34,242 bases of DNA from Bacteroidales bacterium (GTDB lineage: Bacteria > Bacteroidota > Bacteroidia > Bacteroidales > UBA12077). The number at the start of each line of letters is the position of its first letter. Within the stretch, counting starts at the first letter, position 1. The stretch covers positions 1 through 34,242 of the forward strand of contig JAQIBH010000050.1 in NCBI GenBank assembly GCA_027859205.1, read 5' to 3'. The translations under genes were made by a program, and so were the position numbers. Under the pieces are notes generated by a model. That model did not search any database and was not told the DNA's origin. It was given only the letters and a program-made list of their open reading frames with translations. Positions 1 through 8,465 of the stretch are shown here, piece after piece.

Positions 1-1
1 A

Positions 2-112
2 TTTTTCATTTTTATTAAATCCAAAAAAATCATTGCAAAACGATTTGAAAAACTAATGTTTGATCTAAGCCATTTCTTAAAAACGGATAAATCAGTGCTA
101 GTTTTTCAGTAG
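2..112 (+). CDS. Possible 3' end of a gene entering from the left edge
   Basis: A frame is open from base 2 to a TAG at 110-112 and ends in residues KTDKSVLVFQ. It could be the C-terminal tail of a gene whose start lies outside the window. An ATG at 56 is in the same frame but would give only 18 residues. The frame is also the same as that of the next gene at 167, so a single gene broken by TAG cannot be excluded. No family is recognisable in so short a piece, and AT-rich sequence can stay open this long by chance. Confidence 0.3.
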   Translation, partial: FFIFIKSKKIIAKRFEKLMFDLSHFLKTDKSVLVFQ

Positions 113-166
113 ACCCTAATTAGTCAAAGCCAATTAGATCGATCAAAAAAAGAAGAAAAGTTTGTT

Positions 167-481
167 TTGTTAACAGCGGAGCAAGTCCGAAAAGATTTTG
201 CAATGTTTGGTATGGAAGTGCAATTTTCCGGCAATATAAATTTTGCATACCAAGAATTGTTTGATCAGTTAATGCTGTATATTGATAAATTATTAAGTGA
301 GGATTCTGGAAAATTAATGTCTTTACTCTACCAGATTGATTTAAGTGAAAAAGAGCTTTCTAAAAAAGACCCAAATATGCAATTCGAAACGATTCCTGAA
401 ATTATAACGCATAAAATACTTGAACGAGAACTTAAAAAAGTTTTATTGCGAACTTATTTTAAAGAAAAGGGGCAAGATTAG
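167..481 (+). CDS. Small hypothetical protein, convergent with the tandem uvrA gene
   Basis: This encodes a 104-residue soluble protein with no signal peptide or membrane segment. It is rich in Leu, Lys and Glu and probably all-helical. The start is a TTG after a purine-rich stretch (agaagaaaag); no in-frame ATG is available before residue 12. The frame stays open upstream of the TTG to a TAG at 110-112, so the true start may be a little earlier. The stop codon is separated from the convergent uvrA stop by only 7 bases and I see no terminator hairpin between them. I recognise no domain. The steady charged composition and length support a real gene, but its function is unknown. Confidence 0.6.
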   Translation: MLTAEQVRKDFAMFGMEVQFSGNINFAYQELFDQLMLYIDKLLSEDSGKLMSLLYQIDLSEKELSKKDPNMQFETIPEIITHKILERELKKVLLRTYFKEKGQD

Positions 482-488
482 AGTTTAT

Positions 489-3400
489 TTATTTGCTTAA
501 TAAATATCCTCCATTTTCTCCTCCCTCTGGACCAAGCTCTATTAAACAATCGGCAATTTTCATAAACCAAGGATGATGCTCGATAATATATAAAGCATGC
601 CCTTGATCTCTTAATTTAAATAATACTTGTAGTAGTTTTTCTATATCATAAAAATGCAATCCAGTTGTTGGTTCATCTAATAAATACAGACATTCCTGCC
701 TTGCCGGCAGGCAGGCTTCCTTCGACTTTTTTAATAATTCTTTTGCAAGTTTTAATCGTTGTGCTTCTCCTCCGGAAAGAGTTGTGGCAGATTGACCTAA
801 TTTTAAATGCCCTAAACCTAAATCACAAAGCAATTCAATTGCAAATTTCAATTTTACTTCTGATTTAAAAACTTCGAAAGCCTTATTAATATTTAATTCT
901 AAGATTTCTGATATCGAATAATTATTCCATTTTACCCTTAAAGTCTCATTTTTAAATCGCTTACCATCACAATCTGAACATGTAACCCAAACATCAGACA
1001 AAAAATCCATTGATATTTTTATTTGCCCTTGTCCTTTGCAAGTTTCACATCGTCCGCCCTTTGTATTATATGAGAAATATGATTTCCTAAATTTATTTTT
1101 TATTGCAATTTCTGTATCAGCAAATAAATTCCGAATTTGATCATATAAATTAAGAAAAGTTACTGGTGTGCTTAAAGGATTTTTTCCTATTGAGGATTGA
1201 TCCATCTTTATTATGGAGCTAAAATACTCAAGTCCTTTTATTGATTTACAATTTATTGATTTTCCTGCAACAGCTGATTGTGCTATTACATCGAATAACA
1301 GACTTGATTTCCCACTACCAGAAACGCCAGAAAATACAGTAATACCATTTATTGGAAGCTTAACATCAATGTTTTTAAGATTATTTGCTGATGCAGATTT
1401 AATTTCTATACCAAAATTTAATTCTAACTTATTCTTTGGGAAATTAAAATTGTAATCTTTTTGAAGATATTTTGAAGTAAGTGATTCCTTGTTTTTAAAG
1501 AACTCATTTATTTCTCCTTTGGCAATAATTTCACCACCTTCATCGCCTGCTCCTTGCCCTAGTTCTAGAATGTAATCGGCAGCTTTTATTACATCTTCGT
1601 CATGTTCAACAACAACAACAGTGTTTCTTTCTGAAAGTTGTTTAATTAATTCAATAAGATGTTGAGTATCTTTTGCATGCAAGCCGACTGTGGGCTCGTC
1701 CAGAACATATGTTATTCCAACTAATTCGCCTCCTAACTGCGAAACCAACCTCAATCTGCGACCTTCACCACCCGATAGAGTCATAGTGCTTCGGCTTATA
1801 GATAAATATCCTAAACCGATTTTTATCATTGCATTTAACTTTTTAATACACGATTTGATAATTGAGGAGGCTATTTCAAAATCATTTTCAGATAGTTGCT
1901 TGTTTAAATTCTTGAAATATTCGATTGTTTCGACTGCTTCTAATTTAGATAATTCAGCAATGTTTTTGTTTGCTATTTTATATTGTAATGTTTTTTGATT
2001 TAAACGTGTTCCAGAACAATGATTGCATTTAACTTCTTTCATTAATCCTGCCACATCATCACCACCCTGTTTATCGTGTTTTCTTTGATACTCATCATCT
2101 ATGTAGTTTGCAAAGCCTAACCATTGTCCTTGAAACTGATGTGATCCTTCTCTGTTTTTGCGTTTATATTTCCAGTCTATTTCATATTCTATTTCTCCCG
2201 TTCCAAAGAGCACAATTTTTTTTGCTTTTTCATTTAAATCGTTCCAAGGCACATTAAAATTTATATTTTGAATTTTACCAACTTCTTGAATAGTTGATAT
2301 ATACTGACCATAAGGATCGCCATAAAACTCACCTATTTTAGAGCCTTTCATAGCGCCATCTACTAAGGTTAAATTAGGATTTGTAATTAATTTGTTAGGA
2401 TCGCAAGTAAGTTTAAATCCTAAACCATTGCATTTACTACAAGCACCTGCTTGATGATTAAAAGAAAAATGACTTGATAATACTGTACTTGGATTTCCGC
2501 TTTTATCTTTTGAAATCCTGGAGTATAGAAGCCTGTACAGATCATAAAGGCCTGTGATAGTGCCTCCTGTTGCTCTGGGACTTTTTGCCACGGATTTATT
2601 ATTTATGGCTATTGTAGGTGTTAATCCTTTACTTTCTAAAATGTTTGGCCGTGATTTTTGTTGTATTAAACTGCGGGCATAAGTTGAAAAACTTTCGGTG
2701 TATCGAAATTGTCCTTCGGCAAATAGTGTATCAAATGCTAAAGAAGATTTTCCGCTACCACTTACTCCTGTTATCACAGTTAACTTATTTCTGGGAATAT
2801 CTACATCAATATTTTTTAAATTATGTGTTTTAACACCCTTTAAACTAATTGGAGCATCTATTACTTTTTGTAAATCAATTTTTTCTTTTGATTTTTCGAT
2901 GGTTTTTTTTCCACTAAGTGCTTTTGAGGTGTGCGAGTTTTTGCAATCTAATAATTCATTATATGATCCGGAAAAAATTATTTCGCCACCATTATTTCCA
3001 CCTTCTGGACCTAAATCAATTATATGATCGGCATTTTTTATAATTCCAAAATCGTGTTCAATTACAACTACAGTATGTTTTTTTTTGGTAAGATTTTTTA
3101 ATGCTTCAAGAAGAATTGAAACATCGTAAGGATGTAATCCAGTTGTAGGCTCATCAAAAATATAAAGGGTGTGATTTTTTGTTGCTTTGACTAATTCTGC
3201 TGAGAGTTTCAGTCTTTGCGCTTCACCACCAGACAATGTAGTTGATGATTGCCCTAAAGATAGATATCCCAGACCAAGATTTTTTAGTACTTCAAGATAA
3301 TGATGGATTTTTGGCTCGTTCGAAAAAAAATCGCAAGCATCCGAAATTTCCATCTCTAGAATCTCCGAAATATTTTTGTCTAGATATTTAACGGTTAAAG

Positions 3401-5351
3401 TTTCATCATCGTATCTTTTGCCTTCACATGTTTCGCAAACTGTCTCAACATTGGCTAAAAAGTGCATTCCTGTTTGAATATATCCAGCACCTTCACAAAT
3501 TTCGCATCGTCCACCTTTGGTGTTAAAAGAAAAATGTCCTTGATTCCAATTATTCTTTTTCGAGTCGTGTAAATTAGCAAAAAGCATTCTAATTTGATCG
3601 AATAATTTGGTGTACGTTGCAGGATTACTTCTTGGTGTACGACCAATAGGTGTTTGATTTATTTCAATTATTTTTTGAATTTCTGTATCAGAAAGAATCT
3701 CAGAACAATTGATTTCTTGATTTAAATTTCCATTCAGTTTTGCTTGGTAAAACTTACCTAATATATCAAAAACCAAAGTTGATTTACCTGCGCCAGAAAC
3801 ACCAGTTACAACATTTAACGAATGTAATCTGAATTGAACATCGATATTTTTTAAATTGTATAAACTTGCACCTTTAATTTTTAACCATTTATTTTTTTGA
3901 TAATTTTTTAATTCAGAATTTGTATTGTCTTCAAATAAATATTTTAATGTCTCACTGTCTTTATTTATAAAATTTTTGATATTCAAAATATCCTTATTGA
4001 AAAGAATCTTTCCTCCATTTTTTCCGGCATACGGGCCAATATCAATTATCCGATCAGCATTTAACATCGTTTCCTTATCATGCTCAACAACTAAAACTGT
4101 ATTTCCCTGATTGCGCAATTCCTTCATTACATTAATCATTCTATTGTTATCTCTCGGATGCAATCCAATAGACGGTTCGTCAAGAATGTAAAGAATTCCA
4201 CGTAAGCCATTGCCAAGTTGTGTTGCCAGTCGTATCCGTTGTGCCTCTCCACCGGATAATGTTGTCGATTCGCGCATTAAGCTGAGGTATCCCAAGCCTA
4301 AGTTTTCAAGAATAAGGCATCGTTCAATAATTTTCTCTATTATTGGTTCAGCAACAGATCTCTGATTATTATCAAAACTAAAATCTTGAAAAACTTCTTT
4401 TAATTTTGATATGGATAATTCAGCAAGATCAATAATGTTTTTACCTTTTATAGTAATTGAAAGCGATTCTTTATTTAATCTTGTGCCATCGCAATTAGTA
4501 CATTTCACGGTTTTTGCAAAACGCAAAATGTTTGGATTTCTGTCAATACGAAGAATATTTTCCATTATTGGCAAAATTCCTTTATAAAATCCTTCTTCGC
4601 GAGGCTTGGCGGTTATCCCACTCCATTTCATTCGCGATTCTAATGTGTGCTTACCAAAAGGAATCTTTATTTTATTGCTTCCATATAAAATGATGTATTT
4701 TTGCTCGTCAGTTAAATCCTTCCATTTAATATCAACATTAAACCCTTCCGATTGACAAACCTGATCCATAACATCTATTGTAACCTGCGAGTATATTGTA
4801 TAACCCGATGGAGTAGTTATTTTTAAAGCTCCTTCGCGCAAACTTTTGTTAGCGTCTTTTATTAAAAGTTTAGGATCAATTTGATCTTCTACTCCTAATC
4901 CTTTACAGTAAGAACAATATCCTTCGGGGCTATTAAAAGAGAAAAGACTTCGAGTTAATTTTAATTCTGTACTCGGATTTGGTTTTTGCCCCGTTCGAGC
5001 AAAAAGTAATCTTAGGTAATCGTAAAGTTCGCTTATTATTCCAACAGTCGACCGTGGGTTTCGACTTACTGTTTTTTGATCGACAGAGATAGAAGGCATT
5101 AATCCTTCAATATGTTCAACCTCGGGGCGGGACATTTTTCCTAAAAACTGACGAGCGTAGGATGAAAAAGACTCGAAATATCTTCTTTGACTTTCCTTGC
5201 AAATAATATCATAAACTAATGAAGATTTTCCTGATCCGGAAACACCTGTAAAACAAGTAATTTGATGATGAGGAATTTTTAAACTAACATTTTTTAAGTT
5301 ATGTTTCGTTCCTTTTTCAAGAGTTATAAAGTCCTGTCCTACGTTTTTCAT
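489..5351 (-). CDS. Tandem-duplicated UvrA family ATPase (four ABC modules)
   Basis: This is a UvrA-type DNA-damage-recognition ATPase of 1620 residues, about twice the usual size. Four Walker A motifs GVSG(S/A)GKS lie near residues 36, 517, 862 and 1342. The matching motifs in the two halves are offset by about 825 residues, so it is a tandem of two complete UvrA units. Four signatures begin LSGGE; the third reads LSGGEGRR instead of LSGGEAQR. Four Walker B/Q regions (LDEP or FDEP) and CxxC pairs of the UvrA zinc modules are present in both halves. The spacing from Walker A to signature in each N-terminal module is about 130 residues shorter than in E. coli UvrA, so both halves appear to lack the UvrB-binding domain, as in UvrA2/DrrC-type proteins. 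Role is inferred: damage or intercalator tolerance without UvrB. I chose the ATG at 5351 over the TTG at 5372 because a -7 box overlaps the latter. A seven-codon palindromic repeat interrupts the last module. Confidence 0.93.
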   Translation of the reverse strand: MKNVGQDFITLEKGTKHNLKNVSLKIPHHQITCFTGVSGSGKSSLVYDIICKESQRRYFESFSSYARQFLGKMSRPEVEHIEGLMPSISVDQKTVSRNPRSTVGIISELYDYLRLLFARTGQKPNPSTELKLTRSLFSFNSPEGYCSYCKGLGVEDQIDPKLLIKDANKSLREGALKITTPSGYTIYSQVTIDVMDQVCQSEGFNVDIKWKDLTDEQKYIILYGSNKIKIPFGKHTLESRMKWSGITAKPREEGFYKGILPIMENILRIDRNPNILRFAKTVKCTNCDGTRLNKESLSITIKGKNIIDLAELSISKLKEVFQDFSFDNNQRSVAEPIIEKIIERCLILENLGLGYLSLMRESTTLSGGEAQRIRLATQLGNGLRGILYILDEPSIGLHPRDNNRMINVMKELRNQGNTVLVVEHDKETMLNADRIIDIGPYAGKNGGKILFNKDILNIKNFINKDSETLKYLFEDNTNSELKNYQKNKWLKIKGASLYNLKNIDVQFRLHSLNVVTGVSGAGKSTLVFDILGKFYQAKLNGNLNQEINCSEILSDTEIQKIIEINQTPIGRTPRSNPATYTKLFDQIRMLFANLHDSKKNNWNQGHFSFNTKGGRCEICEGAGYIQTGMHFLANVETVCETCEGKRYDDETLTVKYLDKNISEILEMEISDACDFFSNEPKIHHYLEVLKNLGLGYLSLGQSSTTLSGGEAQRLKLSAELVKATKNHTLYIFDEPTTGLHPYDVSILLEALKNLTKKKHTVVVIEHDFGIIKNADHIIDLGPEGGNNGGEIIFSGSYNELLDCKNSHTSKALSGKKTIEKSKEKIDLQKVIDAPISLKGVKTHNLKNIDVDIPRNKLTVITGVSGSGKSSLAFDTLFAEGQFRYTESFSTYARSLIQQKSRPNILESKGLTPTIAINNKSVAKSPRATGGTITGLYDLYRLLYSRISKDKSGNPSTVLSSHFSFNHQAGACSKCNGLGFKLTCDPNKLITNPNLTLVDGAMKGSKIGEFYGDPYGQYISTIQEVGKIQNINFNVPWNDLNEKAKKIVLFGTGEIEYEIDWKYKRKNREGSHQFQGQWLGFANYIDDEYQRKHDKQGGDDVAGLMKEVKCNHCSGTRLNQKTLQYKIANKNIAELSKLEAVETIEYFKNLNKQLSENDFEIASSIIKSCIKKLNAMIKIGLGYLSISRSTMTLSGGEGRRLRLVSQLGGELVGITYVLDEPTVGLHAKDTQHLIELIKQLSERNTVVVVEHDEDVIKAADYILELGQGAGDEGGEIIAKGEINEFFKNKESLTSKYLQKDYNFNFPKNKLELNFGIEIKSASANNLKNIDVKLPINGITVFSGVSGSGKSSLLFDVIAQSAVAGKSINCKSIKGLEYFSSIIKMDQSSIGKNPLSTPVTFLNLYDQIRNLFADTEIAIKNKFRKSYFSYNTKGGRCETCKGQGQIKISMDFLSDVWVTCSDCDGKRFKNETLRVKWNNYSISEILELNINKAFEVFKSEVKLKFAIELLCDLGLGHLKLGQSATTLSGGEAQRLKLAKELLKKSKEACLPARQECLYLLDEPTTGLHFYDIEKLLQVLFKLRDQGHALYIIEHHPWFMKIADCLIELGPEGGENGGYLLSK
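695..715. repeat. GC-rich palindromic repeat inserted in the uvrA reading frame
   Basis: The core TGCCGGCA is flanked by CCTGCC and GGCAGG arms, with one extra T breaking an otherwise perfect 20-bp palindrome. It is strikingly GC-rich for this genome. On the coding strand it adds about seven residues (ACLPARQ) before the LYLLDEPTTG Walker B of the fourth ATPase module; the second module lacks them. A GAA codon stands on both sides, which could be a short target duplication. Confidence 0.75.
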
Positions 5352-5369
5352 TTTTCTCTTTTTGAAATA

Positions 5370-5377
5370 CAAATATA
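5370..5377 (-). promoter_or_regulatory. -7 promoter box of the tandem uvrA gene
   Basis: On the minus strand this reads TATATTTG, a full match to the Bacteroidota TAnnTTTG -7 element, 18 bases before the ATG. No clear -33 TTTG is visible, and the implied leader is only about ten bases. Confidence 0.4.
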
Positions 5378-5437
5378 GAGAAATAGAGAATTTTATTAAG
5401 TTTAAATTATGTGTAAATTCTAATTGAAATTATATCA

Positions 5438-5484
5438 AAAATGAAAGAGGACTATTAAATATTTTTTAAGTCCTCTTTCATTTT
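5438..5484 (-). terminator. Intrinsic terminator after the GH114 lipoprotein operon
   Basis: Perfect 16-bp arms (5438-5453 and 5469-5484, core GAAAGAGGACT) surround a 15-nt AT-rich loop. Read on the minus strand the hairpin follows the stop codon of the lipoprotein gene and ends in a T run, isolating that operon from uvrA. Confidence 0.75.
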
Positions 5485-5520
5485 ATCTATTTAAAAACCC
5501 AACGATTTATAAGCATTAGT

Positions 5521-6501
5521 TTATTCAAAATATTCAAAAGCTTCTATGATATCCAGATATACTCCATCGAAACCGGCATCAATAATTTTATCAAGATAAG
5601 AAGTTTCACTACCTAAAATAATAGCTTTCCAATCCGTATTCCAATATTCAACTTTGTAATTTCCTTCCCATTCGGGATTTTCTGCCTTGAGCCATGTTGG
5701 AGTACCCACAGCCCATGATTCATTCCAATAATAACGGTAATCTTCTGCTTCTCCAATACTCATGTAAGAAACAATCAGGCGGGTTCCGCCGTTTGCTTTT
5801 TGTTTTAATTGTTCAATTTCAGAAGCATTAAATTCCTCATTGTCACCAAAGAAAAAATCCATGATCAACAGATCGTAGTTTGTTGCTTTAATTGCATTTA
5901 CAAATTCTGTTTTTGAGGCGTAATTGCTTGGATTAATCAGATACAAGAAATTTTGCACATCATGAATATCTGAAATAATTTCACTATTTTCATTGTAAAC
6001 AGATAATGGATAATCCGGGATTTGACTCAATTCCCTGTCATCAGCAGCAAAAGAAATATAATCTTTTGCATTATTTTTTGAATATGAATCATCCATTTTT
6101 GAATGTGTATAGCAATAGTCAGTAACCAGAATAACATTTCCTGCAGATTTAGATATATCTAACAAAGATGTAAGATATTCATTATCTTCTTCTCCGGTAA
6201 TAACATCGTCATCAACGTAACCATAAAATAAATCTTCCTGTCCACATGCATCTATGGCATTGTTATAATTTGCATCCGGAGATCCGTCTGTATCACCATT
6301 ATCAGAGACTAACTCATGTTCATTTTGAGGTATAATTGCAAAATTTGGATTTTTAGCTTTTGCGTATTGACTAATTTCAGTTACAAAATCACGCATTTCC
6401 TGCTTAAAATCAAGATCAGGATAAAGATTTTCGTCTTCTTCATCATCACTGCATGAGATAAAGATTGACAGAATCAACGAAATAAAAAGTAATTTTTTCA
6501 T
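5521..6501 (-). CDS. Surface lipoprotein with GH114/TM1410-like domain, apparently circularly permuted
   Basis: The 326-residue protein starts at the ATG at 6501, which gives a clean lipoprotein signal with Cys17 followed by SDDEEDE, an export signature for surface lipoproteins in Bacteroidota. The conserved block SYMSIGEAEDYRYYW (about 245-259), NPEWEGNYKVEYWN (about 275-288) and AGFDGVYLDIIEAFEYF (about 309-325) is typical of the TM1410/MJ1477 family of TIM-barrel glycosidases, related to endo-alpha-1,4-polygalactosaminidase. Oddly, motifs that usually follow this block stand here at the N-terminus: DFVTEISQYAKAKNPNFAIIPQN (in two pieces, about 38-49 and 50-60) and GQEDLFYGY (about 87-95). 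The gene ends right after EYFE. This suggests a circular permutation of the barrel. It lies 69 bases after the preceding lipoprotein gene and probably shares its promoter. Substrate is unknown; amino-sugar polysaccharide is a guess from the family. Confidence 0.85.
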   Translation of the reverse strand: MKKLLFISLILSIFISCSDDEEDENLYPDLDFKQEMRDFVTEISQYAKAKNPNFAIIPQNEHELVSDNGDTDGSPDANYNNAIDACGQEDLFYGYVDDDVITGEEDNEYLTSLLDISKSAGNVILVTDYCYTHSKMDDSYSKNNAKDYISFAADDRELSQIPDYPLSVYNENSEIISDIHDVQNFLYLINPSNYASKTEFVNAIKATNYDLLIMDFFFGDNEEFNASEIEQLKQKANGGTRLIVSYMSIGEAEDYRYYWNESWAVGTPTWLKAENPEWEGNYKVEYWNTDWKAIILGSETSYLDKIIDAGFDGVYLDIIEAFEYFE

Positions 6502-6569
6502 AGTAATTTGGTGTTGATTAATATTAAATATTGAGTTTAATTTTTTCACATCTTTTTTTATGTGCTTTA

Positions 6570-7148
6570 TTAGTAAGCTTTTACAGAGTAGGTAGTGCCA
6601 TTAGAATTTTTAAAACTACCACCAATCATATATTGATTATCGTCTCTGTCAGCCATAACGAGATTGGTAATCTTATCTTCAATTGTGTAACTTTCTGTTT
6701 CTGATTTAATACTTATTTCTGAGGTACTTCTTATATCTATTATAAGGTGATATCCGGATGAACTATAATCGGTAAAGCTATAGCTTATAGTACCTGACTC
6801 AATTGTAGTCCTGTTTTGATAAGTATAATTGTTAAAACTGACCGTAAATTTTTTAATATACTCGTAAGTATATGCTCCTGAGAATATTGGGCCGGAATAA
6901 GCACTCCCGTTAACAGTATATGTTCCATCCGGCGAATAATTTGTATATGTGTATCCATAATCAAGATCATCTCTTATATCCTCCAATATATTGTTCAGGT
7001 CAATAGCTACAAGACGCGCATCTTCTTCATTTCGAATTACACCGTTGGTTTCAATTTTAATTTCCTCTTCTTTTTCGCATGATAGTAATAATGCAAAAAT
7101 AGTAAACAGTAATAGCACTTTACATGAAATGTTTCTTTTAGTTTTCAT
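6570..7148 (-). CDS. Surface lipoprotein, beta-rich, unknown function
   Basis: The 192-residue protein has a positively charged N-terminus, a hydrophobic stretch and the lipobox LLSC with Cys24. EKEEE follows, fitting export of the lipoprotein to the cell surface. The mature part alternates short hydrophobic and polar segments rich in Tyr, Ser and Thr (for example TYTNYSPDGTYTV and GTISYSFTDYSSSGYHL), pointing to an all-beta fold. I recognise no family. It is the first gene of a pair with the GH114-like lipoprotein and has the three-unit operator and -7 box described upstream, so it is probably expressed with that gene under the LytTR regulator. Confidence 0.75.
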   Translation of the reverse strand: MKTKRNISCKVLLLFTIFALLLSCEKEEEIKIETNGVIRNEEDARLVAIDLNNILEDIRDDLDYGYTYTNYSPDGTYTVNGSAYSGPIFSGAYTYEYIKKFTVSFNNYTYQNRTTIESGTISYSFTDYSSSGYHLIIDIRSTSEISIKSETESYTIEDKITNLVMADRDDNQYMIGGSFKNSNGTTYSVKAY

Positions 7149-7191
7149 AGTGGTAATATTTTAGTTAGTAAAAGTTGATGACTTATTATTA

Positions 7192-7199
7192 TAAATTTA
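7192..7199 (-). promoter_or_regulatory. -7 promoter box of the lipoprotein/GH114 operon
   Basis: On the minus strand this reads TAAATTTA, of the form TAnnTTTA. It lies 28 bases downstream of the proximal operator unit, exactly as in the barrel-gene promoter, which is the main reason to believe it. Confidence 0.5.
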
Positions 7200-7227
7200 A
7201 GAAGTTAAATCGCAAGTTTTTAGGCAT

Positions 7228-7280
7228 ATTAATAAACGCTTACAATTAATTAAGGAACGTATGAGATAAATTAAATAACG
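7228..7280 (-). promoter_or_regulatory. Three tandem 11-bp operator units with 21-bp period (probable LytTR sites)
   Basis: On the plus strand the units are ATTAATAAACG (7228-7238), ATTAAGGAACG (7249-7259) and ATTAAATAACG (7270-7280), that is ATTAAnnAACG repeated at exactly 21 bp; on the transcribed strand CGTTnnTTAAT. Two-turn spacing of direct repeats is what LytTR regulators bind. They lie upstream of the lipoprotein/GH114 pair. The binding protein is inferred from the neighbouring LytTR gene. Confidence 0.65.
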
Positions 7281-7282
7281 TT

Positions 7283-7723
7283 TTAATTACAATCGCAATT
7301 TATTTTGCTAATTTCAATCATAGCAGTTTTGCCATCTTTTCTCAATATCCTGTCTAATGTATTAATTGAATATTCTGGCCAAAAACTATTTCCGGTGTTA
7401 TCACCTTTAACGTATACATTAAAAACCGATCCTTCCTTAATATTTGAATCTAAATGCCAGTTAGTAAAGCATTTAACATTTTCTTTGGTTTCAGGTGAAG
7501 ATAATGATGATATCTCAAAATAACATGCTGTTCGATCTTTATTAAATGTAATACATCTGTATTCTGAATTAGAATGACTATAATAGTACCAGGTGCCGAG
7601 GATGCCTTTTTCTATTGTTGTTAATTCTGTAATATTTTCTTTTCCTTCATCTTTACCTTTTTCTTCTTTACAGGAACATGAAATTATGAGTAAAACTGAT
7701 AATAGTTTTAATAATGTTTTCAT
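7283..7723 (-). CDS. Lipoprotein with possible lipocalin-like domain
   Basis: The 146-residue protein has a lipoprotein signal peptide ending in ISCSC; either Cys16 or Cys18 could be lipidated. A charged Lys/Glu tether (EEKGKDEGKEN) follows. The mature part starts with GILGTWYYYSHSNSEYRCITFNK (split here only for description around residue 42 onwards), resembling the GTW opening strand of lipocalin-like domains common in Bacteroidota lipoproteins, and ends in a Cys-rich INCDCN. It begins 17 bases after the outer-membrane barrel gene, so the two are probably one transcript. Function is unknown and the lipocalin-like assignment is tentative. Confidence 0.7.
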   Translation of the reverse strand: MKTLLKLLSVLLIISCSCKEEKGKDEGKENITELTTIEKGILGTWYYYSHSNSEYRCITFNKDRTACYFEISSLSSPETKENVKCFTNWHLDSNIKEGSVFNVYVKGDNTGNSFWPEYSINTLDRILRKDGKTAMIEISKINCDCN

Positions 7724-7740
7724 TTAAATTTTCATTATTA

Positions 7741-8403
7741 TTAGAAATTGAAACCAAGTCCAATTTCAATTTGAAATGTAACAGGTTTAGTAAATGATTC
7801 TGTATTCATTTCAAGATCTTCTCTTAAATCATCAACAACTTCCCAGCCTTCATCATCATATTGTTCAATAATCCTATAGGTAACTTCATTTTTTAGAGCA
7901 TTCTGATACCCAAGAGCTGCACCAAGGCGTATTGTAAAGTTATTGTCAAAAACAAATCTATAACCTGCAATACAACCTACATTAATTGAATTTATTGAAA
8001 TTTCAGATTCTACAATGCCTTTGTAAGCAGTACCTCCAGTATATTTATCCTTTAAAAGAACATCTCCGGAAACAGTTTTAAATAGGAATTTACCACCAAC
8101 GTAAAATCCTTCTATATTTCCTTTTGAATAGTAGGTATATGATATACCTGGCATAACACTATGAACATTCAAATTTAATTCATCACCATCGCCAAGCTGA
8201 GATTGAATAAGAACACCGGTTAATCCAACTGAAGGATTATAATATGAAAGATGAGCTCCAATTCCGGCTGGAAGGTTAACCTGAAATCCGAATTCTCCAA
8301 AAAGCATTGGAATAGGATAAATGTCTATACCAACCGACTTTTGAGCTTTAATACCACTTGAAAGTATTAAGCTAACACTTAACAATAAAATTATCTTTTT
8401 CAT
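7741..8403 (-). CDS. Outer-membrane beta-barrel protein
   Basis: The 220-residue protein has a signal peptide cleaved after IKAQ (about residue 21). Alternating amphipathic strands rich in Gly and aromatic residues follow, for example GIGAHLSYYNPSVGLTG, and it ends with GLGFNF, an aromatic C-terminus usual for outer-membrane barrels. Long charged loops (for example YDDEGWEVVDDLREDLEM) would face outwards. No specific family is recognised. It heads a two-gene unit with the lipoprotein that follows. Its promoter region holds three direct-repeat operator units between it and the LytTR regulator gene, so it is probably controlled by that regulator. Confidence 0.8.
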   Translation of the reverse strand: MKKIILLLSVSLILSSGIKAQKSVGIDIYPIPMLFGEFGFQVNLPAGIGAHLSYYNPSVGLTGVLIQSQLGDGDELNLNVHSVMPGISYTYYSKGNIEGFYVGGKFLFKTVSGDVLLKDKYTGGTAYKGIVESEISINSINVGCIAGYRFVFDNNFTIRLGAALGYQNALKNEVTYRIIEQYDDEGWEVVDDLREDLEMNTESFTKPVTFQIEIGLGFNF

Positions 8404-8429
8404 TTTTTTATTTATTTAGGATTTTGAAA

Positions 8430-8437
8430 TAAAGGTA
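8430..8437 (-). promoter_or_regulatory. -7 promoter box of the outer-membrane barrel gene
   Basis: On the minus strand this reads TACCTTTA (TAnnTTTA), 26 bases before the ATG and 28 bases downstream of the proximal operator unit. The same box and spacing recur at 7192-7199. Confidence 0.5.
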
Positions 8438-8465
8438 TAGTAAGAGCTCCTGAAATTTTCAGTAG

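Noticed and set aside
665-868. Open frames antisense to uvrA (also at 1213-1455, 1690-1998 and 2698-3027)
   Set aside because: They mirror the codon pattern of the real gene on the other strand and contain no coherent domains.
7228-7280. Evenly spaced repeats as a miniature CRISPR array
   Set aside because: Units are only 11 bp with 10-bp gaps, occur three times at each of two promoters, and no cas gene is present; operator sites fit far better.
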